Assembly (NCBI RefSeq): GCF_037975245.1
Contig: NC_092581.1
Coordinates: forward strand, 4,692,001-4,756,000
DNA from: Apostichopus japonicus
Lineage: Eukaryota; Echinodermata; Holothuroidea; Aspidochirotida; Stichopodidae
Length of the DNA: 64,000 nucleotides
Direction: 5' to 3'
Shown: positions 43,642-56,000 of the stretch, in pieces
How the letters are laid out: each line of letters starts with the position of its first letter
Position numbering within the stretch: the stretch's first letter is position 1
The notes under the pieces: generated by a model
Told to the model about the DNA's origin: nothing
Database searches by the model: none
The model's input: the letters and a program-made list of their open reading frames with translations, nothing else
Translations under genes and position numbers: made by a program

Positions 43642-44265
43642 CAAGGGCGGCGGAACCGGGGGGGGGGCACAGGGGGCAGGTTAAAACTGTGCCTTTTTTC
43701 TACATAAAAATTAAGGTGCCTCAAGTTAGCAAGAGGCCAGGTAACCAGAATGAACACTCGGGAAGGGCCGTTTCCGGCCATCTGAGGGGTTTGTAAAACC
43801 AAAAATTTTCTAGTACGCTCCGCGCCAACTGATGGTGGCGCTTCGCTCAGATAGTCGTGCATACAACTTTGCAAATCCTGGCTTAGCCCGTGACTTTTAA
43901 TGAATTTCTGTGGGTCAAACTCAAAGCTATTTCGAATGGAAAAAAATTGTTAAGATATTAACAAGAAAAAAACTCTAATTCGGAAGATTCCTACATTAGC
44001 AACTAGCATGATTTCACCACATTTTGTCTCAAAAGAAAACTTGTTCCTTGTTTCCCAATTTGCGCATTTGATATTGCAGTGCTAGTATGCATATTTTCCT
44101 TTGGGGGGGGGCGTTGATGGAGTGATGTGCATGCACAAATAAGATAATACAATAAGAGTTATAAAGGGTACTAAATATAAGGCTGCATCAGTCCAATCGA
44201 ATTTCTGCAAAGTGCCCTTTGATGTCGGTGCCCCCCCCCCCAGATTAAAAGTGCTTCCGCCCTTG
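43642..44265. mobile_element. nested hAT-like DNA transposon with 8-bp target duplication
   Basis: A 624-bp element with ends caagggcggcggaac / gcttccgcccttg, flanked by identical acctggac (43,634-43,641 and 44,266-44,273). It sits inside the 43,198-44,780 element and so arrived later. The 43,740-43,865 part resembles 44,610-44,715 of the host element (gccgtttccgg, gatggtggcgct), so the families are related. Confidence 0.9.
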
Positions 44266-45239
44266 ACCTGGACATCCCCAACAGTGCCTAAAAGCCTACA
44301 CGTTTATCGTATTCTTTGTTATATTTTATACTTTTTTGTGAGACAAATTGCAGTCTCACCTGACACAGCGACATCATCCCGCCTACGTGTCGTTGAACAA
44401 TGTATGTTTTTTTTCTGGAGGTAGCTGAGTACTGTGTTAAAATAATAAATAAGGTAACTAAATAGGAGCTTAAAAAATATACTGTCCCATTTTTCCCCTT
44501 CAAAGTGATTTTACCATTTTTTCTTCTTCTAATTTACCAAATTTTTGGGGAAGTGTAAATTTCTAAAACGTGAGATTATAAAATAAAGAATGTTTAGATG
44601 CAACTTGCAAGGCCTCAGAAGTGCCGTTTCCGGCAATCTGAGAGGCATTGTGTGCCAAAAATTTTCTTGTACGCTACGTGCCAACCGATGGTGGCGCTCC
44701 GCTTAGATAGTGTCATGGGAACTTTCGGGCACAAAAAGTTCTCCCCCCCCCCCAAACTGAAATGGTCCCGTACGCCTATGTTATTAACTATAACGTAGTA
44801 TGGCTAAGGGGAAAAGCTATTCCAAGGCATCGGTTAAAATACTTTATTTACCTAGTGGGAAGATGAAAAATATACAAACTATCACCTCACCGAAGCATAT
44901 ATGTTCTTATCTTATCAGACGTGGAAAGAAAATAGCATTTGACAGTGAACCTAGCCACGTGAAGTGTTTCAACAGTACGTACATAATCACTCAGACCGGA
45001 TAATCATACTATCTCGAACGCCTTCCTTTCATGTTGTAACCGGGGCTGGGGGGGTGGGGGCTGGGGGAGGGGGTTAAAGACTGATTCTGTCTTCAAAGGT
45101 CATATTTTTCTCAAATTTTATTCAGACGATTGGAATATGATTTGAGGAGGTGCATGTTTTACACTTATACTTGCTGAAAGTGACGGTAATTTATATCAAA
45201 TAAAAAAAAAAAGAGATAATCTAATTCGATATGGCTTGT

Positions 45240-45730
45240 AAATGTTATACGCAAAGATGCTCACTGCTAGTCGTTTATTCGGTTAAACGAATGTATATTT
45301 TGTGTCACATGCCTTGAGTACTTTTCAGGGACGGAAGTGTGTATTCGGTGGAGCCACGAATAATGGCTTATAACGTTCCCGCTTTCGTTCCATGAGCGTA
45401 GTCGTTTATTACATTAACCCACTGCCAAGTACTTAAAGCGTGTCTGCATTACTTCCATGAATTTATAATGGTTTATTCGGTTAAACGTCTGTAAAGTGCT
45501 TATAACCTGCCTTTGTTACTTCCATGGACCATGTACAGTCGTTTTCTGTTAATCGACCGCTTAGTGATTAGCCCAGTCGTTTGTTCGATTAAGCCACTGT
45601 ATATGGTTCTGTCTGCATTTACTTACATGAACATAGGACTTTATTCGGTTAACCGACTGTAAAGTGTTATTATTAAAACCTGCCTGTGTTACTTCCATGA
45701 ACAAAGTCGTTATTCGATTAACCCACCGTA
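45240..45730. repeat. 65-bp tandem array, left part (diverged)
   Basis: About seven degenerate copies of the unit that is clearer at 49,091-49,560: tcgtttattcggttaaac, then cttataacctgcctgtgtta and cttccatgaac. The outer, left-most units are the most diverged. The array stops abruptly at acccaccgta, where the LINE begins. Confidence 0.9.
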
Positions 45731-48700
45731 TAAGATATAAGATATAAGAATCTTTATTGACCATAAAAGGAATTGGAGTTCACTCCATCTCAGTATAACA
45801 TACATAAAACAGTCAAAAATACATCAAAACATAAGATTTATAATATATACATTTCTTAAGACAATAAAAATTCATGTACTGGCATATAGTAAAAAACCTT
45901 ATTTCCTACAAAACTCGTTGGCAAGACTAAGAATGGCCCTTGGCAAGAACGAACGTCTGTATCTTTCTGTCCGGCATCTGATGACAATTGGCCTGCCAGT
46001 TCGACTGCTATAATCAACCTGATTTCCTAGAGGATGTTCCGACGACGTAATTGACATAATATTTCTTTTAGTTACCCTGACAAGCAGCTCATCTACTGAT
46101 CTGAGATCATCAGACCGGCAAACTCGCCTCGCTTTTCTAACAAGTGTATTAATCTTAGCCATGTCTCTAGCGGTCGTATTGCCACCCCATGCAGCCAAGC
46201 AGAATGTAATAATGGTCTCGATGGCCGCATTGTAGAACAAAGAAATGAGAGAGGGGTCTAGTCTGAATAAATTGAGCTTCCGTAGAAAGAACATACGTTG
46301 ATTAGTTTTGGCCAGAACAGTATTCACATGTTCACCCCACTCCAATTTATCAGTAATGAAAACTCCCAGATACTTATAAGAATGGACTTGTTCTACTGGC
46401 TCGTTCCTAATTTCAATTCTCTCTAGTTGGTGCCCCCTACGCCGGAAATCAACAACAAGCTCCTTTGTTTTAGACACATTCAGTTGTAATCTGTTTTCGT
46501 CACACCAGTTCGTAAAGGTGGATATTTCATGCCTATACCCGGTTTCGTCACCACTCTTCTCAATAAGACCTAAAATGCATGTGTCGTCAGCAAATTTAAC
46601 AATATGCGTGTTGGGTTGTGTGCTGCGACAGTCAGAGGTATAGAGGGTGAAAAGAACGGGTGATAAAACACAACCTTGTGGGGCACCAGTATTCATCACA
46701 ATATCGCTAGAAACTCTGCCATTCACAAATACTCTCTGTGTCCTATTTGTCAGGAAGTCCAACACCCACTTTGTCAGATTATAGTTGATTCCATAACCAC
46801 ACATTTTGTCAACTAAGATGTGTGGAAGGATGGTGTTGAATGCAGATGAAAAATCTACAAATAGGACTCTAGCAAAATTACCAGGACTATCCAAGTGCCT
46901 ATACATGGAGTCAACAAAAAACAAGATTGCATCTTCCACAGAGCGCTTTTCCCTGTACGCAAACTGCAGGGGATCCTCATGATCAAGAATTTGGGGGCGC
47001 AATCGTGAAAGTACGAGACGTTCCAAGATTTTCATGGGGATCGAGGTGAGTGCCACTGGTCTTAAGTCATTTAAAACACTAAAGGCAGATTTTTTAGGGA
47101 TTGGCACCAAGTGGGAAGTTTTCCAGGAGACTGGGACATGATGAGTGAGTAGAGACATGTTAAAAATATGATGATAAATGTAAGAGAGCTGTTCATGACA
47201 CATTTTGAGGACTTTACCATTAATACCATCTGGTCCAGAGGCCTTGCCAGGTTTGACCCGCCTCAATTCCCGGGAGACTTCACCACGGGTAAACTCTATT
47301 CTTTCAGATTGACAAAAACCATCTAGTCTATGAGAGGCACGCCGAAGCTCTGCTGAAAATTCATGGTTATCAAACCTAGCATAAAACTTGTTCAAAACAT
47401 CAGGCATGTTGTCAGAGGTTATATTGTCTACAGTGATATCATTGGTTTTATGGTTTTCCCACCCAGTCACGCTTTTCATGCCTTTCCATACCATGCTAGT
47501 GTCATTTGATTTGAAATGACTTTCTATTTTGTCCTTGTATCTATCCTTGGCCTTCCGTATTTCACCATCTAATTTCCGGTTCACCGTTCTCAGTTTATCT
47601 CGATCACCTTCTCTGAAGCAAGTTTTCTTCTCGTTGATAACAGCTTTCAGTTCTGACGTTACCCATGGTTTGTTGTTTGGATAGAGTGTCACCCATTTCT
47701 TTTCAACTACGATGCCTTTACAAAAGTTAATATATTCACCAACAGTGTCTGTGAGTTCATCGATATCTTTACAGTTGTTCATAAACAAGTCCCAATCAGT
47801 CTCTTCGAAGCAGTCCTGCAGGCGTTCCTGGACCGCCTGGTTCCAGACTTCAATTGTTTTCTTGATCGGCTTACTCTGTCGGAGCACTGGTCTGTAGGTT
47901 GGGTATAAGGTGATTACATCATGGTCTGAATTGCCAAGGGGTGGATGGAAAGTCGGCTTATAAGCGTCTTTTATCGAACAATAGAATAAGTCCAGCATAT
48001 TATTCCCTCGCGTGGCTCTGTTTACATACTGCGTGTATCCATAGAAACCATCTTGACAGTTGTTGAAGTCACCAGTAATGAGGCTTACTGCGTCTGGGGA
48101 TTTGGTTTGTTGTTCAGCAATTAACCCGATCAGTATTGCGTGAGCTGTTTCAACGTTGGCTGATGGTGGAATATACACAACGTTAATGTGGATGGCTGGG
48201 AACTCTCGTGGGAGGTAGAATGGGCGGATTGTCAAAGCCAGTAGCTCAATGTCTGGTGTGCAAAGTGTTTCTTTGATGTGTACGTTGTTGGGACTACACC
48301 ACTTATTGTTAATGAAAGCACACACGCCTCCCCCTCTCTCTTTCAGGGATTCTGGGGTACGATCTGCCCGGTACAAATGAAATCCATCTACCCCCAAATT
48401 CGTCATATCATGATGGAACCAAGTTTCTGAGAAACATAGGATGGAAGAGTTTCTATAGTTATGTAGATACCGTGTACTAGCTTGCAATTCGTCAAGTTTA
48501 TTACAGAGGGAGCGGGTATTCGCCACAGTCACGATAGGTAGAAATGGTTTGTTCGAGCGCCTGTAAGCTCTTAATCTTACCCCAGAACGGTGTCCCCGCT
48601 GGCGTGGTCGCATTTCCTTTGGCAAATCGAATATCTTGTGCTGGTTCGATCTCCCTGGTCGTAGGGATTTCAATTCGTAGGCTGAATACCGTAATATGTC

Positions 48701-49090
48701 CTGGTTCGTGTTCACAGCGCCAGTTTGGCGGAATGATGCCAATATAATGAGCATCCACATGACAAAGAACAGTACTGTATCCATATATTGGGTATAGGCT
48801 AGATCGCCAGCTGAACAAAATATTACTCACAAACACTGTATGTACCAGTTCCACGAAACGAGCTGAATCACCCGGCTAAGTCCATGAAGTTCCTCGTTTA
48901 TTTCGAGTACAATCAGTCACAATTTTGCTCAGTATTGACGGGTAGGGACTTCAGGAGCACTCACTATCAAGTTTGTAGGAAATAATAACTGCCAGGACGT
49001 GATTTTATAACGTAAATACAAAACGGATCACAGCGAGATGAAGTGCGGTCTGCTGTCGAACAGCGACCATGTTACATGCCTATAAGCTGA
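45731..49090 (-). mobile_element. full-length or near-full-length CR1/L2-like LINE
   Basis: About 3.36 kb. The minus-strand 3' end is a short (TATAAGA)n-type tail at 45,731-45,752, after a 147-bp 3' UTR. The 5' UTR is about 300 bp, ending near 49,090. Both flanks are the same 65-bp array, and joining left ...acccaccgta to right cggtgcttataacc restores the unit, so these are the insertion ends. No ORF1 was seen. It has the same orientation as the receptor, upstream of its first recognised exon. Confidence 0.9.
45899..48784 (-). CDS. intact LINE endonuclease/reverse transcriptase ORF, 961 codons
   Basis: A single uninterrupted ORF. An apurinic-like endonuclease spans about residues 83-295 (SETW 119-122, TGDFN 237-241, NSDHD 285-289). 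A reverse transcriptase spans about 510-790 (GKASGPDGI 513-521, FVDFSSAFNTI 642-652, GAPQGCVLSP 700-709, and the catalytic FADD 731-734). The basic C-terminal region follows. It nicks target DNA and reverse-transcribes its own RNA in place (family knowledge). The first methionine in frame is at 48,784, followed by a hydrophobic stretch (about residues 4-19). That N-terminus is unusual for such proteins, and the true start could be further in. Confidence 0.96.
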   Translation of the reverse strand: MDTVLFFVMWMLIILASFRQTGAVNTNQDILRYSAYELKSLRPGRSNQHKIFDLPKEMRPRQRGHRSGVRLRAYRRSNKPFLPIVTVANTRSLCNKLDELQASTRYLHNYRNSSILCFSETWFHHDMTNLGVDGFHLYRADRTPESLKERGGGVCAFINNKWCSPNNVHIKETLCTPDIELLALTIRPFYLPREFPAIHINVVYIPPSANVETAHAILIGLIAEQQTKSPDAVSLITGDFNNCQDGFYGYTQYVNRATRGNNMLDLFYCSIKDAYKPTFHPPLGNSDHDVITLYPTYRPVLRQSKPIKKTIEVWNQAVQERLQDCFEETDWDLFMNNCKDIDELTDTVGEYINFCKGIVVEKKWVTLYPNNKPWVTSELKAVINEKKTCFREGDRDKLRTVNRKLDGEIRKAKDRYKDKIESHFKSNDTSMVWKGMKSVTGWENHKTNDITVDNITSDNMPDVLNKFYARFDNHEFSAELRRASHRLDGFCQSERIEFTRGEVSRELRRVKPGKASGPDGINGKVLKMCHEQLSYIYHHIFNMSLLTHHVPVSWKTSHLVPIPKKSAFSVLNDLRPVALTSIPMKILERLVLSRLRPQILDHEDPLQFAYREKRSVEDAILFFVDSMYRHLDSPGNFARVLFVDFSSAFNTILPHILVDKMCGYGINYNLTKWVLDFLTNRTQRVFVNGRVSSDIVMNTGAPQGCVLSPVLFTLYTSDCRSTQPNTHIVKFADDTCILGLIEKSGDETGYRHEISTFTNWCDENRLQLNVSKTKELVVDFRRRGHQLERIEIRNEPVEQVHSYKYLGVFITDKLEWGEHVNTVLAKTNQRMFFLRKLNLFRLDPSLISLFYNAAIETIITFCLAAWGGNTTARDMAKINTLVRKARRVCRSDDLRSVDELLVRVTKRNIMSITSSEHPLGNQVDYSSRTGRPIVIRCRTERYRRSFLPRAILSLANEFCRK

Positions 49091-49560
49091 CGGTGCTTAT
49101 AACCTGCCTGTGTTACTTCCATGAACAAAGTCGTTTATTCGGCTAACCCACCGTACGGTGCTTATAACCTGCCTGTGCTACTTCATTTACATAGTCGTTT
49201 ATTCGATTAACCCACCGTACGGTGCTTATAACCTGCCTATGTTACTTCCATTAACAAAGTCGTTTTTTTCGGCTAGCCTACCGAACGGTGCTTACTTCCA
49301 TTAACATAGTCGTTTATCCGGCTAACCCACCGTACGGTGCTTATAACCTGCCTATGTTACTTCCATGAATAAAGTCGTTTATTCGGCTAACCTATACGGT
49401 GCTTATAACCTGGCCTGTGTTACTACCATGAACAAAGTCGTTTATCCGGCTAGCCACCGTACGGTGCTTATAACCTGCCTATGTTACTTCCATTAACATA
49501 GTCGTTTATTCGATTTAAATTAAAATTTATTTCATGTACATTGTCGTTTATTCGGTCAAA
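49091..49560. repeat. 65-bp tandem array, right part
   Basis: Seven to eight copies of a 65-bp unit: gtcgtttattcggctaaccc, then accgtacggtgcttataacc, tgcctgtgttacttccatga and acaaa. It is cleaner than the left part. It resumes in mid-unit immediately after the LINE 5' end. Confidence 0.93.
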
Positions 49561-51339
49561 CGGCCGCATAATGCTCATCACATGCCTGCATTACATCTGC
49601 GAAGGTCAGATACATCAATATGATACCACAAGCAAGTACTAAACTATAAAGTATTTCGGCTCATGTTCACGACGCAAAATGAACGAGTTTCATATTGTCC
49701 CATCAAAATTTGAAACTTGACGCAGAGTTATGAAATTTCAGAAGACTGAAGAACGAGCCTCGTTTTTCTCCATACCAACAAATTCTTGCCTTTATAAATC
49801 CGGAGGGTATTGTCTCGATTTTCAGGGAACATGTAGGAAAACACCTTCGGTAACTGAAGTCTTGTTGTATTACATGTTGTAAATCAATAAAACCCTGCCA
49901 TAAGAACGTTTGTGTCCATATATATAGGAAAAGCATAGACGAGGATTATGAAAAATATTAATGTAAACCACATGTATAGACTGACGCAGACGACACGCAG
50001 ACGACAAGGCTCGCTAATGGTATCCAATGAGATTTGATGTATGTTGTACTTATGTAGCTTCAGTTGAGGTAATCAAGGAAACGAACGATTGCTTGTACAT
50101 GCATGGTCTTTGTTCTAAACGGCGTTCCAAAGGTAAAGGTATGAAGAACTATATTGGCGGAAATATATCCAAATGGCATAACTGAAATTAGAACGCTTCG
50201 AGTGTAAATGCTCTATTGTGACGTGATCATACCTGGACAAATAACAACATCACATCAATCCGACCCGTTTTGATGTAAAAAACGGATTCACCATTTCGAG
50301 TCACAATCTTTGGTTCTTATTATTCGTTCATAAATAACAATAAAACTCGAATGAAAATATACTCATGTGTCAATGCCCTAACCGCATTTTCTCAAGAGAG
50401 ATGAATACTGCGTTACCTTATTTATGAATAATTAATGATAGATATAGTAATATATTAACAGATCAGTGAACGCCATAACTTAACCAGAAAAGTTGGAATC
50501 TAACACTTTTCATAGATTCCCATAGTTAATTTCGTCTTCAGTAACCAATGATGCATGAAAACTCTAGGCTTTCTATTTCAGAGCAAATGACTAAGAAATC
50601 TGAGAACTGAAAAACTTGTGGTGTGTTTTATGTATACCTTAAAACTTCATCTCCCGCTGTGAATTAACATTCATTGGCATCATTAAAGATTCATGAATCT
50701 GGTTCAATATGGTGATGCGATTTGAAGCTATTTACAGCGGCCACAGAACATCCACAGACAGATATAATGCAATGTTTTGGGGTGGCAAAAATCGTAGCAT
50801 TTCTTGGAATTTGTATCAAAGAGGCTTTTTGCATTTACCAATATCTACAAAAATCACATCAATGTAAGAAAGATTACAATCCACCCATAAGACACTCTTT
50901 CTTGTGTATCAATATACAAATGTTTACTAAGGTACGGGAGTGGTTCAATTTGAAGACATTTGACGGTTCGGATTTTCACATCATCGCTGCCCGCTCTGAA
51001 TTCTTTGACCAACGAACATTAATATCTCGTTCGGACTTGTGTGTTCAAGTTCTGTCACTATGTCAAAGAAGACTAAGGCATTAAAAATACAACTTACAAT
51101 TTCTCGTTGTAAGCACCGATACTATTTAAAATTTACTGTAAAAGTAGATTTACGCACACATTGGTATTGTGAGTCGGGAGCTGAAAAGAGGACTTGAACC
51201 AGTTACGCGAAATTACTAATACCCGAACCAATTGCGAGCCTCAAACTTCAGTTGCACTGTTCAAATGCATAACATATAATTTTATGTAAGAAACGTTGTT
51301 TACTAGTAATATCACAGATGACTATAATAAAACAAAATG
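49561..51339. other. no gene recognised
   Basis: AT-rich. A 120-codon + strand ORF (50,722-51,084) has no recognisable motif and no splice support. If the receptor's 5' exons lie further right, this is intron. Confidence 0.5.
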
Positions 51340-51534
51340 AATAATTTACAGAGTACACAGTGCACAGTGCACAGTATACAGTACACAGTATACAGTACAC
51401 ATTACACATTACACAGTACACATTACACAGTGCACAGTAAACACTACACAGTACACAGCACACAGTACACAGTATACAGTACACAGTACACAGTATACAG
51501 TACACAGTATACAGTACACAGTACACAGTCACAT
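51340..51534. repeat. (ACAGTACACAGTAT)n microsatellite
   Basis: Nearly 200 bp of acagtacac/acagtatac/attacac variants. It is open in several frames on both strands, which gives false protein-like readings. Confidence 0.95.
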
Positions 51535-52699
51535 AATTTAGACGCACTGCATCATAGAAGTATTATTTTCAAGTATTGCATTCCTTTCCCATTCGTTTTC
51601 CTATCAAATGAAGGACGGATGGCCCTCATACTTCAAGACCAGATCTATACAGATATATTGAAATGCATATAAAATGGCGATAAAAACAGTCAATTAGAAT
51701 TTCATTAATGCAACATTATACAACAGACAATATCAAATGTAACATTAAAATCAGAGCGCAGTAACTATAATACCATTTAATGCAAGTTATTATTCTGTTT
51801 TACTGCAAACTTGCCGCCATGTTATCTGAATGAGGCAAGTCATTTGAGCAACATTGGCATTAAAACCATGAAAATTCATATTTGCTCCACGTGTAAATAT
51901 TGAAAGAAAATGAGGTCAGTTTGTCCCCCTTGATTTTCTTTATGTAATATATTGAGATCGTAATATTTCTAACGATTACATTTTTTTTGGTTGCAATATC
52001 GGCAACGTTTATTGTATATAACGGTTAATACAGGTATCAATGATATAACGTGTTGTATATTTCGTTCACTACGTCATTTCATGACGCTCTTGGATTCTTG
52101 GAACTATTTCGATGGCAAATAAAATAACATACATAAAATAGTATACAGCAGGCTGAGACCTTACACAATTAATCCTATGTCCTATTGTCTTAAGGTCTAG
52201 GAATGGCAGTTTAAGAGGATGTTACCACTAAATGGAAGACCAAACTCCTTCTCGATATCTTGTTCTAACTCTATAGACTATCTGTTTATTCATATTCAAA
52301 AGACATCTCCTTTAGCTAGATAAAGACTTTACTATACTGCTCCGGGAAATGGAACATGGCAAATGGTTCTTGACCACCATATTCTTTCCTATTATGTTGT
52401 TGTTGTTACATTGTACCTTTAATGTGATTTCTCCACTGTTTAGATAAAATGACTAACTAAGTTATAAGCACTGCTCGATCGAACATTTTATTTCTATTAT
52501 ATTTATTTAGCCAAACATAATAGCCAAAGAAAGAAGTTCAGACAAACGAAAGGAATACTTGTAGAAGTGATTTGTCAAAGAAAACATATTTTATAAGCTG
52601 CATGTTTGTTGTAACAATTATTGGTAGGTAGATCGGTTATTTATACATAAAGTGTAAGGAAATAATCCGGGTAGCTGGAAACATAATTATGCGCTCCAA
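51535..52699. other. no gene recognised
   Basis: AT-rich sequence without a convincing exon, RNA gene or repeat. Confidence 0.55.
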
Positions 52700-53071
52700 C
52701 ATAGGCGTAGAAGGCAGGGGGGCTGGGGGAGGCTGCAGACCCCCAAGCAAATATTTTTGTCAAAATTCGGGCAATATGAGGAGAATTTCGGGCACCTAAT
52801 GAAAGAAAAATAAATTGCAATGTGTTTTTCAATGGTTAAACTGATATTAGTATCATTATTATTGTAACGACTTCCCGAAAACTTGTAACCGATATGGAAC
52901 GGTAATAACACGGCATTTGATTGTACGTATTTGGTATTTGGCATAACCGATGCATGCCTATTTGATATGTAGTTTAAGTTGTTAAACGCGTAAAATTTTA
53001 GTTATATTTTTCGGGCAAGTCGTTACAGCCCCCCCCCCACCCCAATTCAAACTGAGCTCCTACGCCCTATG
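52700..53071. mobile_element. hAT-like MITE, same terminal family as 43,198-44,780
   Basis: A 372-bp element with inverted ends cataggcgtagaaggc / cctacgccctatg, flanked by cgctccaa (52,692-52,699) and tgctccaa (53,072-53,079), matching at seven of eight. The interior keeps attcgggc and gaatttcgggca motifs like those in the larger element. No transposase. Confidence 0.83.
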
Positions 53072-53079
53072 TGCTCCAA

Positions 53080-56000
53080 GGAAATATGACATAAGGTTTG
53101 TAAATGAAAATAGTAAAATACATTCAATTTGTGGGACAGAATTGTTTCTATACTGGATATTGACACTCATGTCTAGTCTCTTTGTAATATCCAACCTCAT
53201 AGATTGGTGGGGGAGGGATGACCAAGTATGTCTTATTTTTCACGTCCTGGCCAACTTTAAGTGACATGAAGTCACAACACAAATGCTGATTTCAAAACCA
53301 GTCATTGGAATGCTGAGTAACATGGCGGGAGTGTCACGTGACAATTCTCTTCTCTTCTGAAGAAACTTCCTTGCAATGAATTCTTTCATGCTGAAGTGAT
53401 CCTCGTAAATATGCAAATTAGAGGTGACATAATTAGTTAAGGAGAAGAAGCCAATGTAATGTTAATAAAGACCATGTGCATGTTTTTGCAGCAGTGTAGA
53501 GTGACAACATATAACATAAGGATATGATGTCCTTGAAAAACTTGTTGAGAATTTTGTTTTGCAGACAAAATAAAACAAATAAAAACGAGTGATTTTGTTT
53601 CTATTGGGAATTACATGAATTTCGTTAGTTCAGCTATGAACGTTTGGGATTCCTTCGACTAACGTTAGCCTTGCAATCCAGTCGCTTTGATTGACATGCC
53701 GAGAACACTAAATTGCTGAATACTGCGGTAAAGAATTGACCTTCCGTATAGGTTACGTGATAGCAGAGTGCAGGTGAAAATTAATGTTCGGCTCATGAAA
53801 GTTGCAAATTTTCTTAGAATCCTGGTAAAATTTGCATTCAATTATACTACATGCCGTTCCCCAGATAACAGCATTTGTAGTGGACACGTTTTGTATCAAA
53901 TATGAACTTGAAGAAAAACAGGTGTAATGTCATAGAAACACGTTGCCTAATTTTCTCGTATATTTTCTTATTGATTTACATCTACCTGTCTGCTTAAACA
54001 AAGGGTTGCAACTCAATCATTTGTTTATTATAACCTTTACATCCCGTTAGGTAAGGTTGCAAACCCATCCAATCCAAGGTGAAAATAATAAGTTAAAATC
54101 AAGCAACACACATACAAACTCCTCCCCCACCCTACCCCCATTGTACATGTGTATTTCTGTCTTTACACACATGTCTAAACCGTAACAGTGGCTGCATATT
54201 CCTGCATCCCCGCTCCCCCTCCCATTGCACTATGACCCACACCTCAATGTACAATCCAATACTAAATGCACCGGTCCTGTTTAATACTAACACTGGTAGC
54301 ACCTTCATGTACATATAACAGCACTGAAATACACCTATAACTGTAAACTTGAACGTACATGGCTATAAGGATATTATTGGCTGCAACTTCCGGTACTTAA
54401 CAGTACTAAATCGCACCTAAGTATAGTGAACTCATGAGTCAGGACTGCACACACACAGATGTCCAATACTAGCCTATACTAATGAAGGCTTATTTCGATA
54501 TAAGAATTGTTTTCTCTATATGATTCGATCGATAGAATACTTCGTGCTCAATCTCACTATTAAGGTCCCCTGACATTCAAAAACAGCTCCTTTTATTAGT
54601 TAATATTTCCTCATACCAATTTGTGATAAAGAGAATCTTATTTTTTTGATATTTGAGAACTCCGTTTAACTTCGCCTTTGAAGAAAAGAGAGTAATTTTC
54701 GATGTTTTTTTCACAGGTGCATGGAATCTGTTCTTGAATTTGAAACTAACAGTGTGTTCATGAAACCCAAGACGATGAAGAGAAAGAGAAGATGCTTGGA
54801 ATGAAAAACTTCATTAAACCAGAAAGGAGAATTTCAAAATCTATGGCCTACCCAAGGATTACGTTGTCTATTTGTCAACAGCGGAAACAAAAAGATATGG
54901 CTATGAAATTAAAAAAAAACAAATAGAAATGTTGTTTGTGAAAACATTGTCAAACCTAATTAAAGTAATCTCCGAATAATATCAAGATGCTCAAATTTTG
55001 GGGATAAAATATGAAAAACAAATTAACAAATTCTGAGGGTATACTGACGTCATCTCATTTTACTTGACACTTTGTTTAAAATGTATCTCACTTGAGATAA
55101 TGAATGACTTCCGGTCACCCCGGAGGAAAGTTTTCTATCTGCTAAGCACAATTTTTTTAGAAATAAATTTGAATTCTATTAATCGGTTAAATTAAAAACA
55201 AAAGCTGTAATAATGAGAAGAACGAGCGGAGAACAGAGAATATGAAGAATGAAAAAAAAAACCGAAACAAAGACGGAAAAACCCTGAAATATTTAGAAAG
55301 TAAACAAAAAACATAACTTTAAATATGTTTCATAAATGAAACTAGGTCGGCAATTCCTCGGGGTATATTTCTTAAAATCAACGATACAATTTTATGTACT
55401 GTGGCAGTAGTATAAACTCTTAGATAATCTTCATTCTTAATCAAAGTTGAATAACATTAATTTTTATAGTGTTATTGTTTCTGGGTATATTAAGGATTTT
55501 TTCTTTTGGATTTTTTGTTCTTTTTGGCTCTTTGAGGGGGAACATCAATAACTTATTAAATAAACAGAAAAATGGAAGATTTTAAAAACAAGTATGTAAG
55601 CAAAGTTTAAGGTAAGCAAAGAAATCTTGCAACGTGACAGGAAGGTTATCTTCCGTTTTCTTTCGAACATTGTAATATAACACTATAGTATATGCAAATA
55701 TCCGACATCGACAGATTTTCTCTCACTATACGGTGTATTTTGTACGTGAACCAGTTATGCGAAACTTTGAAAAACAATCTTAATGGAAGTCTCATAATCT
55801 ATTAGATAATTTACAATATTGAAAAACAATCATTTCGATTGTGATATTTCAATATTTAACGTAACAATAATGAGAACAATTATTTCAGGTCATTTTCCCA
55901 AACCTCCATATTGTTCTTATTTAAGAGAATGTGAAGAACAAATCCATATGGACATACATCTCCATAACTCTTACAAAAAAACAAAAAAAAATATTGCCTA

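Larger units (their letters stand above)
43198..44780. mobile_element. hAT-like DNA transposon with 8-bp target duplication, carrying a nested element
   Basis: A 1,583-bp element with inverted ends cataggcgtacg / cgtacgcctatg, flanked by identical ttattaac (43,190-43,197 and 44,781-44,788). Its interior holds a 60-bp hairpin around an AT run and a second transposon (43,642-44,265). No transposase ORF was seen. The ends resemble those of the 372-bp element at 52,700. It lies 192 bp upstream of a receptor exon. Confidence 0.92.

Noticed and set aside
48501-48854. 117-codon minus-strand ORF at the LINE 5' end
   Set aside because: It overlaps the LINE protein start in another frame and shows no ORF1-type motif.
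50722-51084. 120-codon + strand ORF
   Set aside because: No recognisable domain, splice signals or neighbouring exon; chance length is plausible in 64 kb.
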